From Pseudemcibacter sp038106445 (GTDB lineage: Bacteria > Pseudomonadota > Alphaproteobacteria > Sphingomonadales > Emcibacteraceae), in contig JAYODU010000004.1 in the NCBI GenBank assembly GCA_038106445.1, positions 124,001 to 188,000 of the forward strand: a stretch of DNA of 64,000 bases. Reading direction: 5' to 3'. The notes beneath the pieces are model-generated. The model was not told where the DNA came from, did no database searches, and was given only the letters and a program-made list of their open reading frames with translations. Positions within the stretch are counted from its first letter, which is position 1, and the number at the start of each line of letters is the position of its first letter. Both the position numbers and the translations under genes were made by a program. Below are positions 26,821-35,042 of this stretch, piece after piece.

Positions 26821-29103
26821 ATGACTGATCCATTCGACCTAGATAATTTACAAGAAGCTTCTTTACCTGACAATGCCATTCAAAATCAGGCATTACCATT
26901 TTATCTTGAGGGCTTGAACCCCCCGCAAATGGAAGCCATAGAACATCTGGACGGGCCTGTTCTTGTGCTGGCTGGTGCCGGAACGGGAAAAACGAGGGTT
27001 TTAACAACAAGACTGGCACACATCCTGGCTACGGGGCGGGCATTTCCAAATCAGATCCTTGCCGTGACTTTTACCAACAAAGCTGCTCTTGAAATGAAGG
27101 AACGTGTAGGTGCCATTATCGGGAACGCTGTTGAAAACATGTTCTGGCTGGGAACATTTCATTCTATTTGTGTAAAAATCCTACGTCGCCATGCGGATCT
27201 AGTCGGGCTTGGCACCAATTTTACTATCCTGGATCAGGATGACCAGGTCAGACTTATAAAGCAGATCATCCGTGCTGCAAATATTGATGAGAAAAGATTT
27301 CCGCCACGTATGCTTGCCGGTATTATTGATGGATGGAAAAATAAAGGCTTGCTACCCACCCAGGTACCGCAAGGTGATGCCTATTCCTACGCCGACGGAA
27401 AGGCAATTACATTATACCAGACGTATCAGACAAGGCTCAAAGAACTTAACGCCGCCGATTTTGGTGATTTAATTCTACTTTGTGTTAATTTATTCCAAAA
27501 AAATCCCACTATCCTGAAAGAATATCAAAACCGTTTTAGGTATATATTGATTGACGAATATCAGGATACAAATATTTCCCAATATCTGTGGTTAAGGCTT
27601 TTGGCGATGGGACATAAAAACATATGCTGCGTTGGCGATGACGATCAGTCCATATATGGTTGGCGCGGGGCCGAAGTGGGTAATATCCTTAAATTTGAAA
27701 AGGATTTCGAAGGAGCCAAAGTTGTACGGCTTGAACAAAACTATCGCTCCACAACACATATTCTTGGTGCCGCAAGCGGCCTTATTCACAGTAATCAGGA
27801 CAGACTTGGAAAAACATTATGGACGGCTGAACAAGGGGGCGAAAAAGTTACCGTTAATGCTGTATGGGATGGCCGCGCGGAAGCACGGGCAATCGGTGAA
27901 ATAGTTGAAGACTTACAGCGTAAAAAACAACATTTAAGCGAAATGGCAATTTTGGTGCGGGCAGGTTTTCAAACCAGGGAATTTGAAGAAAACTTCCTGA
28001 CACTGGGAATTCCTTACCGCATTATTGGCGGCGTTCGTTTTTATGAACGGGCCGAAATCCGCGATGCAATGGCATATTTACGTGTGATACAGAATGCTGA
28101 TGATGATCTGGCATTTGAAAGGATCATAAATGTTCCCAAACGTGGTATTGGTGATACCACCATCGCAAAATTACACAGAATCGCCCGCGCCGGAAACACA
28201 TCCCTGATGCGTGCATCAAGAGATATTATTGAAACTGAAGAACTTACAAAAAAAGCACGTGAATCATTAAGAAGTCTCATTGAAAAATTTGATAAGTGGC
28301 GCGCACTTTCTGCCGATATGGGGCATATTGATTTAACGGATACCGTACTTGAAGAAAGTGGATATTACGACAACTGGCGCAATGACAAATCACCAGATGC
28401 GCCGGGAAAACTGGATAATTTGTCTGAATTACTTAGAGGTATGGAAGCCTTTGAAAATCTGGAAGAGTTTCTTGAACATGTCTCGCTGGTTATGGAAAAT
28501 ACAGCGGATAACCAATTCGATAGTGTAAGTATTATGACACTTCATGGATCGAAAGGACTTGAGTTTGATACGGTCTTCCTTCCAGGGTGGGAAGAGGAGC
28601 TGTTCCCCAGCCGCAAATCCATCGAAGAACAAGGTGAACGCGGCCTTGAAGAAGAAAGACGGCTTGCCTATGTCGGCATTACCCGTGCAAAAAAAAATGC
28701 CCATATATTCTATGCCGCAACAAGATACATGTTCGGTAATTATATGAGTCCAATCCCATCAAGATTTATAGAAGAACTGCCAAAAGAACATATTGAAAAA
28801 ATGGGTCAGCAAGGACTGCATAGTCTGGATCCCGGTGGATATAACACAACATCAAGTCTGGGTTTCAATTTTGGCGAGGGGCGTGAAAATTATCAGCTAG
28901 ATCGCAGCAAAGCCAAAAAGAAGATATCCGGTTTACCTAGTCAAAAAACTTCACGTCAATCAGACTTTTCAATCGGTGACCGGGTTTTTCATGACAAATT
29001 CGGCTATGGTAAAGTAACGGCCATTGATGGTAATAAATTAATGATTGATTTCGAGATGGGCTCTTCCCGAAAAGTGATGGACAGTTTTATAAAATTGGCG
29101 TGA
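26821..29103 (+). CDS. uvrD: UvrD/PcrA-type superfamily 1 DNA helicase
   Basis: 760 aa 3'-5' helicase for nucleotide excision and mismatch repair. Motif I LAGAGTGKTRVLTTR (about 51), motif II DEYQDTN, motif III GDDDQSIYGWRGA, motif IV LEQNYRSTTHIL, motif V TLHGSKGLEFDTVFLPG, motif VI EERRLAYVGITRAKK are all there. The C-terminal Tudor-like tail (SIGDRVFHDKFGYGKV) is the RNA polymerase-contacting module of UvrD/PcrA. Stop is two bases from the convergent GIN-domain gene. Confidence 0.95.
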   Translation: MTDPFDLDNLQEASLPDNAIQNQALPFYLEGLNPPQMEAIEHLDGPVLVLAGAGTGKTRVLTTRLAHILATGRAFPNQILAVTFTNKAALEMKERVGAIIGNAVENMFWLGTFHSICVKILRRHADLVGLGTNFTILDQDDQVRLIKQIIRAANIDEKRFPPRMLAGIIDGWKNKGLLPTQVPQGDAYSYADGKAITLYQTYQTRLKELNAADFGDLILLCVNLFQKNPTILKEYQNRFRYILIDEYQDTNISQYLWLRLLAMGHKNICCVGDDDQSIYGWRGAEVGNILKFEKDFEGAKVVRLEQNYRSTTHILGAASGLIHSNQDRLGKTLWTAEQGGEKVTVNAVWDGRAEARAIGEIVEDLQRKKQHLSEMAILVRAGFQTREFEENFLTLGIPYRIIGGVRFYERAEIRDAMAYLRVIQNADDDLAFERIINVPKRGIGDTTIAKLHRIARAGNTSLMRASRDIIETEELTKKARESLRSLIEKFDKWRALSADMGHIDLTDTVLEESGYYDNWRNDKSPDAPGKLDNLSELLRGMEAFENLEEFLEHVSLVMENTADNQFDSVSIMTLHGSKGLEFDTVFLPGWEEELFPSRKSIEEQGERGLEEERRLAYVGITRAKKNAHIFYAATRYMFGNYMSPIPSRFIEELPKEHIEKMGQQGLHSLDPGGYNTTSSLGFNFGEGRENYQLDRSKAKKKISGLPSQKTSRQSDFSIGDRVFHDKFGYGKVTAIDGNKLMIDFEMGSSRKVMDSFIKLA

Positions 29104-29105
29104 AT

Positions 29106-29882
29106 TTATCTAATTCGGATCTTACTGTTACGCTTTGCTGCTTCATCAACCACTTCTCCGGGGTTTCCAAATACATCCAGACGTCCTGAGCCCTCACCGT
29201 CAAAAACCACCCTGTCCGTCACATGAATTCTGGTATTGCCGGAACCCTCAACATCAATCTTGGCAGAATGACAAATCAGATTTCGCGCATCAACATCACC
29301 GGAACCTTCAATTTCTATCGTTAAATCATTGCAGGTGCCCCCTGAAAAATCAACATTACCCGAGCCGTGTATTTCTATATCCACATTTTCACCGGTAACT
29401 TCATCCATTTCAAGATCACCCGAACCATGAATTTCAATTTCAACATCGTCACTATGGCCCGTCACATACAAATCACCAGAGCCATGTAAATTAAGGGTAA
29501 TTTCTCTACTATCCAGACCTATGACTTCGGCATCACCCGATCCGTTAAGTGTTATTTCTTCAAGTTCCGGCATGGTAATATTAACGGAAAGTGCCCCACT
29601 ACTTTTACGCCCAAACCAGCCAAATCTGCCATTTCGTGTGCTGATTGAAAGTTCATCACCACGCCGGTCCAAAACAACGGTCTCAACCCGGCCTTCATCA
29701 CCGATCGCTTCAACAGAAAAATGATCCGCAATTTGAATATGCAGATCAAGTGACGCGTTTAGCTCTACTTCACTAAAGTTAGAAATATCGAATTTCTTAA
29801 CAGTTTCCTGCGCAATCGTAATTGAACACATTGCCAGTATCGACAGGAAAAACAATCCGATATTTCTAATTGATTTAATCAT
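29106..29882 (-). CDS. GIN-domain (DUF2807) secreted protein, copy 1
   Basis: About 258 aa from the ATG at 29882; a GTG at 29906 would add eight residues. A signal peptide ends near SITIAQ. The body is a right-handed beta-helix (putative auto-transporter adhesin head/GIN fold) with seven rungs of about 20 residues marked LNGSGDAEV, LHGSGDLYV, IHGSGDLEM, IHGSGNVDF, IEGSGDVDA, VEGSGNTRI and GEGSGRLDV. Cysteines in GGTC and NLIC are exactly 20 positions apart. Closest relative is the next gene upstream. Function unknown; the family is periplasmic or surface-located. Confidence 0.85.
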   Translation of the reverse strand: MIKSIRNIGLFFLSILAMCSITIAQETVKKFDISNFSEVELNASLDLHIQIADHFSVEAIGDEGRVETVVLDRRGDELSISTRNGRFGWFGRKSSGALSVNITMPELEEITLNGSGDAEVIGLDSREITLNLHGSGDLYVTGHSDDVEIEIHGSGDLEMDEVTGENVDIEIHGSGNVDFSGGTCNDLTIEIEGSGDVDARNLICHSAKIDVEGSGNTRIHVTDRVVFDGEGSGRLDVFGNPGEVVDEAAKRNSKIRIR

Positions 29883-29905
29883 GAAAATTTCAACTACACT
29901 CGACA

Positions 29906-30688
29906 CTAGTGAATATTAATCTTGCTTCTGCGTCTGGCTTCTTTATCAATAACCGTCTTAGGCTTTCCGTAAACTTCTACTTCACCGGAACCTTGACTGT
30001 CAAATACGATCTGGTTGCTGGCATAGACGATACTGTCACCGGAACCTGATAAATCCACATCGGCATCCTGACATTCAACTTGTCTGGCATCCACATTACC
30101 TGATCCGTTTATTTCAATTTCGATTGACTGACAGGTGCCTCCGGCAAAAATTACGTCACCCGAACCGTTGATATTTATTTTTACGTCATTTCCAGCCACC
30201 TCTTCCATTTCAATATCGCCGGACCCGTTGATATTGATGTCCAGTTTCTCAGTTTTACCGGAAACATTAAGATCACCCGAACCATTAATGCTTAATTCAA
30301 GCTCCTTGTTATCAACACCGGTAATTTCAGCATCGCCCGAACCATTTATCTGCATTGCTTCGATATTCGGCATAACAACATTTATGACCATTTCCTGATC
30401 GTCATCATAGTTAAAGCGACCCCGCTTATATTTGACATGAAGCGTATCACCCTTTACTTCAAGAATAGTATTTCCGATAAGCTCGTCGTCACCCACCATT
30501 TCAATAGAAAAACCATTTCCAATTGTAATGTTCATATCAGATGACGTACTCAAACGAATTTTGGAAAATCCATCCAGATCAGATGATTGTGTTATATCCG
30601 CCGCCGGCGCTTTGGTTACCGATGACGCATAAAATGCCGCAGATACGGCAACAGCAGATACACCGGCCAGTTTAAATAATTTATTCAT
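29906..30688 (-). CDS. GIN-domain (DUF2807) secreted protein, copy 2
   Basis: 260 aa. Signal peptide MNKLFKLAGVSAVAVSAAFYAS. Seven rungs: INGSGDAEI, INGSGDLNV, INGSGDIEM, INGSGDVIF, INGSGNVDA, LSGSGDSIV and SQGSGEVEV, very regular at 19-20 residues. Cysteines in GGTC and QVEC lie 20 positions apart, as in both neighbours. Ends IDKEARRRSKINIH, matching the end of copy 1 (VDEAAKRNSKIRIR). The stop overlaps the GTG alternative start of copy 1, so the genes are probably co-transcribed. A basic ribosome site GAGGAT precedes the ATG. Confidence 0.87.
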   Translation of the reverse strand: MNKLFKLAGVSAVAVSAAFYASSVTKAPAADITQSSDLDGFSKIRLSTSSDMNITIGNGFSIEMVGDDELIGNTILEVKGDTLHVKYKRGRFNYDDDQEMVINVVMPNIEAMQINGSGDAEITGVDNKELELSINGSGDLNVSGKTEKLDININGSGDIEMEEVAGNDVKININGSGDVIFAGGTCQSIEIEINGSGNVDARQVECQDADVDLSGSGDSIVYASNQIVFDSQGSGEVEVYGKPKTVIDKEARRRSKINIH

Positions 30689-30727
30689 AATAAAATCCTC
30701 GTTTTTATCTTTTAATATCTTCCCAAA

Positions 30728-31393
30728 TTAATGGATGGAAATATGACTTAACCAACCATCATCTTTTTTGACTTCTTCAGGGCTTCCATACACATCAATA
30801 TTGCCTAAGCCATCTATATCTGCATCAACCCTCTTGCTGGCGTGTACTTCTATGTTGCCAGCACCTTTTAGAGTTACATCAACTTCTTCGCATATAAGAT
30901 CATCTGCTTCGACGTTACCCGCACCCTTAAGGTCAACAATGAGCCATCGGCACCTGCCTTCGACTTCAATATTACCCGCACCCTTGAGATCAAATTCCAC
31001 TTCGTCACTATCGACACCTTTAATACTGGCATCTACAGCACCACGAAGTTCAAATCCGGTAAATGAAGGCATTGATGCGGTTACAAGGGGACTATCATTC
31101 CCTCGACCATCCCAGACCTTATGATTATCATCCCGGTAAATTACGAGCTTGTCCCCGCGTACTTTCAGAAGCAATGTTTCAACCAGTTCTTCATCGCCTG
31201 AAACTTCTATTGCGAAATCCTCACCTACTTCCACTTCAAGCTGTATGCCGACATTGTCCAGACGAATTTGATCGAAATCCTTTAAATCATGTGAAACGGA
31301 GATGTCATTAGCGAATGCAACTTCCAATGTTGCCAATACTGCAATAATAGAACCACCCAAGATTGATAAAAATTTCGAAATATTATTGGTCAT
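30728..31393 (-). CDS. GIN-domain (DUF2807) secreted protein, copy 3
   Basis: 221 aa, first gene of the trio. Signal peptide ends near LEVAFA. Only five rungs, and the turn motif is different: LRGAVDASI, LKGAGNIEV, LKGAGNVEA, LKGAGNIEV and IDGLGNIDV (GAGN instead of GSGD). The cysteine pair (GRC and LIC, 20 apart) is kept. Ribosome site GGAGC lies before the ATG. Loss or gain of two rungs and the changed turn suggest that it diverged from the other two in ligand or partner. Divergent from prmA. Confidence 0.85.
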   Translation of the reverse strand: MTNNISKFLSILGGSIIAVLATLEVAFANDISVSHDLKDFDQIRLDNVGIQLEVEVGEDFAIEVSGDEELVETLLLKVRGDKLVIYRDDNHKVWDGRGNDSPLVTASMPSFTGFELRGAVDASIKGVDSDEVEFDLKGAGNIEVEGRCRWLIVDLKGAGNVEADDLICEEVDVTLKGAGNIEVHASKRVDADIDGLGNIDVYGSPEEVKKDDGWLSHISIH

Positions 31394-31540
31394 GATATAA
31401 AGCTCCTGTACATTAGAAATTTATTTGAATTTGCTTTTTAGAACAATAAGCCGAGCTCCGCTTTATCGCAAATTAATACGAAAAGAGTCAGAATTCAGCC
31501 GTTTTAACCGCTTAGAAAACAGCATAGTTGAGGTATTTGC

Positions 31541-32479
31541 ATGACAGATTTAGAAAATCCGGAAATCGATTCCATATGGAAAATAACGATCATATCGCAG
31601 CCTTCTTTTCTGCCTTCCCTGGAAGAAATAATGTTGGCCTCAACACCCGAAAATTATCCTTCAATTACTGCATTTGAAATTGAAGACAACCCGGATTTCA
31701 AAATAGTGGAGGTATATTTCAATGTTGAGCCGGATATAAATGCTATTGAAAGTTCTATTTCCGAAATGGCAAAAATTTTCAATATTGAACCTCCAAAATG
31801 CGACATGAACCGTATGGAAGATAAAGACTGGGTTACAGAATCTCAAAAATTGCTAAAACCGATTGAGGCTGGATGCTTTTACTTGTATGGCAGCCATGAT
31901 GCACAGAGTATCCCGCCCAACAAAGTTTCTATATTAATGGAAGCAGGGCAGGCATTCGGCACGGGAAGTCATGAAACAACAAATGGCTGTCTTCTTGCAA
32001 TTAACCGCTTAGCAGATGAAGTTTCACCTGAAAAAATTCTCGATATGGGATGTGGTAGCGGCATATTGGCTATAGCTATGGCCAAAGTCTGGAAAAGTAA
32101 AATTGTAGCCAGCGATATTGACCCTATTGCAACTGAAACCACGTTGGAAAATCTTAAGTCCAATTCAATAAACACAATAGATATAAATGCAGATGAAAGT
32201 GGGGTAGCAACAATAATATCAGACGGTTTCGAAGATGATGCTATCACCAAAAACGGACCATTTGACTTGATAGTCGCCAATATTCTTGCCGAACCGCTAC
32301 AGGAACTTGCGCCGGACATTGTTAAAAATCTGAAGAAGGATGGATTGCTTATTTTATCAGGCTTATTAAAAATACAGGATGTGGCTGTTCGTAACGCCTA
32401 TGAAAAATTTAATCTGAGTGTTTGTGAATCATATCCGATAAATGAATGGCAAACACTTGTCTTGAAAGGCAGTAACTGA
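31541..32479 (+). CDS. prmA: Ribosomal protein L11 methyltransferase
   Basis: 312 aa SAM-dependent enzyme that trimethylates L11. The catalytic half has GQAFGTGSHETTNGCLLAI (about 138), the SAM motif ILDMGCGSGILAIAMAK (about 170), SDIDPIA, and the post-I block LIVANILAEPLQELAP (about 247), the PrmA substrate motif. The N-terminal L11-recognition domain occupies about 1-110. Start MTDLENPE has TTGAGG upstream. Monocistronic, ending before a strong hairpin. Confidence 0.93.
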   Translation: MTDLENPEIDSIWKITIISQPSFLPSLEEIMLASTPENYPSITAFEIEDNPDFKIVEVYFNVEPDINAIESSISEMAKIFNIEPPKCDMNRMEDKDWVTESQKLLKPIEAGCFYLYGSHDAQSIPPNKVSILMEAGQAFGTGSHETTNGCLLAINRLADEVSPEKILDMGCGSGILAIAMAKVWKSKIVASDIDPIATETTLENLKSNSINTIDINADESGVATIISDGFEDDAITKNGPFDLIVANILAEPLQELAPDIVKNLKKDGLLILSGLLKIQDVAVRNAYEKFNLSVCESYPINEWQTLVLKGSN

Positions 32480-32490
32480 TTAAAAAGTAA

Positions 32491-32517
32491 TTGTGGCAGA
32501 AAAATTTTCTGCCACAA
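32491..32517. terminator. Perfect hairpin between prmA and the 86-aa orphan
   Basis: TTGTGGCAGAAAA and its exact complement TTTTCTGCCACAA flank a single A, giving a 13-bp stem whose top is A:T. The U-rich arm may serve as the terminator tract. It lies 11 bases past the prmA stop and 11 before the convergent gene's stop, so it is likely bidirectional. Confidence 0.7.
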
Positions 32518-32528
32518 AGATGTAATAA

Positions 32529-32789
32529 CTATGATGCAATTTTTTCAATATCATCAGGATCTATTGTATACGGTTTAACCCAGTTATCATTTACTGGAAC
32601 ATACCCGTTATCACCTAGTAAATCCATAAAATCGTAGTCTTCGGAACGGCTTTTGATAAAGTCTGTGAAGTACTCTACAACGGACGCTAAATTAGCTGGA
32701 AATTCTACTACTGGTTTATCTGCTTCAGGAACATAATTGTAATCCTTCAACAGGTCCATGAAGCAATATGTATTAAATATTTTTGTCAT
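32529..32789 (-). CDS. Orphan 86-aa protein with duplicated FMDLL-YVP motif
   Basis: I do not recognise a family. The protein is acidic, without signal peptide or membrane segment. A motif occurs twice: YCFMDLLKDYNYVPEADKP (about 8-26) and YDFMDLLGDNGYVPVNDNW (about 52-70). The DNA of the two copies differs at many synonymous positions (CTG TTG versus TTA CTA for Leu-Leu), so the peptide rather than the DNA has been kept. A ribosome site (TAGGATAG) sits 8 bases before the ATG. Hairpins lie on both sides. It could be a small binding or regulatory protein; nothing nearby tells its role. Confidence 0.7.
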   Translation of the reverse strand: MTKIFNTYCFMDLLKDYNYVPEADKPVVEFPANLASVVEYFTDFIKSRSEDYDFMDLLGDNGYVPVNDNWVKPYTIDPDDIEKIAS

Positions 32790-32899
32790 TGATCTATCCT
32801 AAAATCTGCTGAATTAAATTCACTGAAGATGCTCATCATCTTCTCGACGGTGGGTATAATTATTCGTAAAGTGAATGAGTAGCGTAATTTTCATCGATA

Positions 32900-32924
32900 C
32901 AGCTATGCATTAAATGCATAGCTG
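32900..32924. repeat. Perfect inverted repeat downstream of ligA
   Basis: CAGCTATGCAT and ATGCATAGCTG are exact 11-base arms around TAA, 9 bases past the ligA stop. No T-run follows on the minus strand, so it is a weak candidate terminator or an mRNA 3' end stabiliser; it could also be an operator for the orphan gene downstream. Confidence 0.55.
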
Positions 32925-32926
32925 AA

Positions 32927-32941
32927 TTAACACTAAATTAA
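32927..32941. promoter_or_regulatory. CtrA-type TTAA-N7-TTAA match at the ligA 3' end
   Basis: TTAACACTAAATTAA fits the full CtrA spacing. It overlaps the ligA stop and lies about 138 bases upstream of the 86-aa orphan. In AT-rich DNA single matches are expected by chance, so this is weaker than those before ftsZ and mraZ. Confidence 0.2.
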
Positions 32942-35020
32942 CTGTAACCACTCTTCTTCAGTTAGAACCTCAATGCCCAATTCTGTGGCTTTCTTGAGCT
33001 TGGAACCTGCGCCTGGGCCGGCAACCAGAATGTCGGTTTTTGCTGATACAGAACTTGAAACTTTAGCACCCAGATTTTCCGCAGATGCTTTTGCTTCCTG
33101 CCTGCTTAATTTTTCAAGTTTCCCCGTAAAAACGACTACTTTTCCCGCTACTTTTGAATCGCCCGTTTCGGGGGGTATAAATTCATCCACACTGATTTGA
33201 GCGAGCAGATCATCAAGGACGTTCATATTATGCGGTTCTGCAAAAAAATCGATAATCGCGTCCGCTACTTTTTCACCAATTCCGTCAATTGATAAAAGCC
33301 TTGCATATGCTTCACTTTCTTTATCTGCAGCATCCCTGATATTTTCAATAAAATTTTCAATTGTAAGATAATTGAGGCACATTAACCGGGCATTTTGCTG
33401 CCCAAGATGGCGTATCCCAAGAGAATATAAAAACCGGTCCATTGAAATGGTGCGGCGCTCATTAATCGCATACCACAGATTAGACACTGAAAGCGCACCC
33501 CACCCTTCCCGGTCTTTAAGAGCAGGGCCTGTAACTGCTTCATTTGCAGCCTGTAACCTGAATATGTCAGCCGGGCTAGAAATCATGCCTTCATTAAAGA
33601 AAAATTCAATCTGCTTATTACCAAGACCGTCTATATCAAACGCATTTCTTGATACAAAGTGGCGAAGTCTTTCAACCCGCTGCGCCGGACAAATCAGACC
33701 ACCTGAACAACGCCAGACCACATCATCACCTTCACGGATTAACTGGCTTGAACAGGATGGGCAAACTTCAGGAAATTTAATCGGTTTGTTGCCTTCGGCG
33801 GTCTTTGCCACACTCACAACCTGAGGGATGACATCGCCCGCTCTTTGAATGATGACTTCATCACCAATTTTAATACCGAGCCGTTCAATTTCATCCGCAT
33901 TATGTAGCGTGGCATTGCTGACAACTACACCACCGACTGTTACGGGCTCAAGACGCGCAACAGGCGTAATTGCACCTGTTCTGCCTACCTGATAATCAAC
34001 TGAGTTCAGAGTTGTTTGCGCTTTTTCCGCCGGAAACTTGTGCGCAATAGCCCAGCGGGGTGCCCGTGCGACCATACCAAGCCGCTCCTGATAATCAAGC
34101 CGGTTTACTTTATAAACAACACCATCAATATCATAAGGAAGCTTGCTGCGTTGCTGTGAAATCAATTCATAGTGATTGATGATTTCTTCAATATTGTCAC
34201 TTACCATTACCAGATCATTAATCGTAAAACCCCAAGTTTTAAAAAAACTGATAACCTGCCGTTGTGTTTCACCTAGTGAGGATGAAACCTCCCCCCAGCT
34301 ATAGGCGAAAAAATTGAGTGCACGGCTTTTTGTAATTTTACTGTCAAGCTGGCGAAGAGATCCGGCAGCCGCATTTCTTGGATTTGCAAATGCAGGTTTT
34401 CCATTCGCAAGCTGATTTTTATTAAGCTCCAAAAAATCATCCTTCGCCATATAAACTTCGCCGCGCACTTCCAGTACATCCGGCCAACTGCTTCCTTTTA
34501 ACTTCAACGGTATTTGATCGATGGTCTTCAGGTTTTCGGTAATATCCTCACCTGTACTACCATCACCCCTTGTAAGTCCCTGAACGAAAACCCCTTTTTC
34601 ATATCGAAGCGCCGCAGAAAGGCCGTCAATTTTTGGTTCCGCAAGAAATTCGATACTCGCATCCTCCTGTAAATTCAGAAAACGTTTTATGCGCGCCGCA
34701 AAATCATAAACATCGCCAGCATTAAATGCATTATCAAGCGACAACATGGGACGTTGGTGTTTAACTTTACGAAAACCGCTACTTGGAAGGCTTCCAACTT
34801 TCTTACTTGGACTGTCGGCGCGAACGAGTAAAGGAAACCTGTCTTCGATCTGGTTATTTCGTCTGCGAAGAAGATCGTATTCTGCATCTGAAATTACCGG
34901 CGTATCATCGGAATGATAAAGTTTATCGTGATGGGCAATTATTTTGGCAAGTCGTTCAAGTTCCTGTTCCGCCTGACCAGGATCAAGATTTTCAACTGCA
35001 ATTTCCTTAATATCAGTCAT
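32933..35020 (-). CDS. ligA: NAD-dependent DNA ligase
   Basis: 695 aa, full length. The adenylation lysine is Lys130 in AEPKIDGLSAAL; the Ia domain (HDKLYHSDDTPVISDAEYD) binds NMN; the zinc finger cysteines are in CPSCSSQL and WRCSGGLICPAQ (about 415-440); a helix-hairpin-helix region and a C-terminal BRCT domain (GKVVVFTGKLEKLSR) follow. Seals nicks in replication and repair. Last gene of a bamD-recN-ligA group, the arrangement usual downstream of ftsZ-lpxC in alphaproteobacteria; gap to recN 22 bases. Confidence 0.97.
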   Translation of the reverse strand: MTDIKEIAVENLDPGQAEQELERLAKIIAHHDKLYHSDDTPVISDAEYDLLRRRNNQIEDRFPLLVRADSPSKKVGSLPSSGFRKVKHQRPMLSLDNAFNAGDVYDFAARIKRFLNLQEDASIEFLAEPKIDGLSAALRYEKGVFVQGLTRGDGSTGEDITENLKTIDQIPLKLKGSSWPDVLEVRGEVYMAKDDFLELNKNQLANGKPAFANPRNAAAGSLRQLDSKITKSRALNFFAYSWGEVSSSLGETQRQVISFFKTWGFTINDLVMVSDNIEEIINHYELISQQRSKLPYDIDGVVYKVNRLDYQERLGMVARAPRWAIAHKFPAEKAQTTLNSVDYQVGRTGAITPVARLEPVTVGGVVVSNATLHNADEIERLGIKIGDEVIIQRAGDVIPQVVSVAKTAEGNKPIKFPEVCPSCSSQLIREGDDVVWRCSGGLICPAQRVERLRHFVSRNAFDIDGLGNKQIEFFFNEGMISSPADIFRLQAANEAVTGPALKDREGWGALSVSNLWYAINERRTISMDRFLYSLGIRHLGQQNARLMCLNYLTIENFIENIRDAADKESEAYARLLSIDGIGEKVADAIIDFFAEPHNMNVLDDLLAQISVDEFIPPETGDSKVAGKVVVFTGKLEKLSRQEAKASAENLGAKVSSSVSAKTDILVAGPGAGSKLKKATELGIEVLTEEEWLQLI

Positions 35021-35042
35021 CCAAGAACATCCCTAAATAGAT

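Noticed and set aside
29106..31393. Repetitive DNA in the GIN genes as a CRISPR or satellite array
   Set aside because: The repeats are degenerate at DNA level, have no spacers and follow codon phase; they encode beta-helix rungs.
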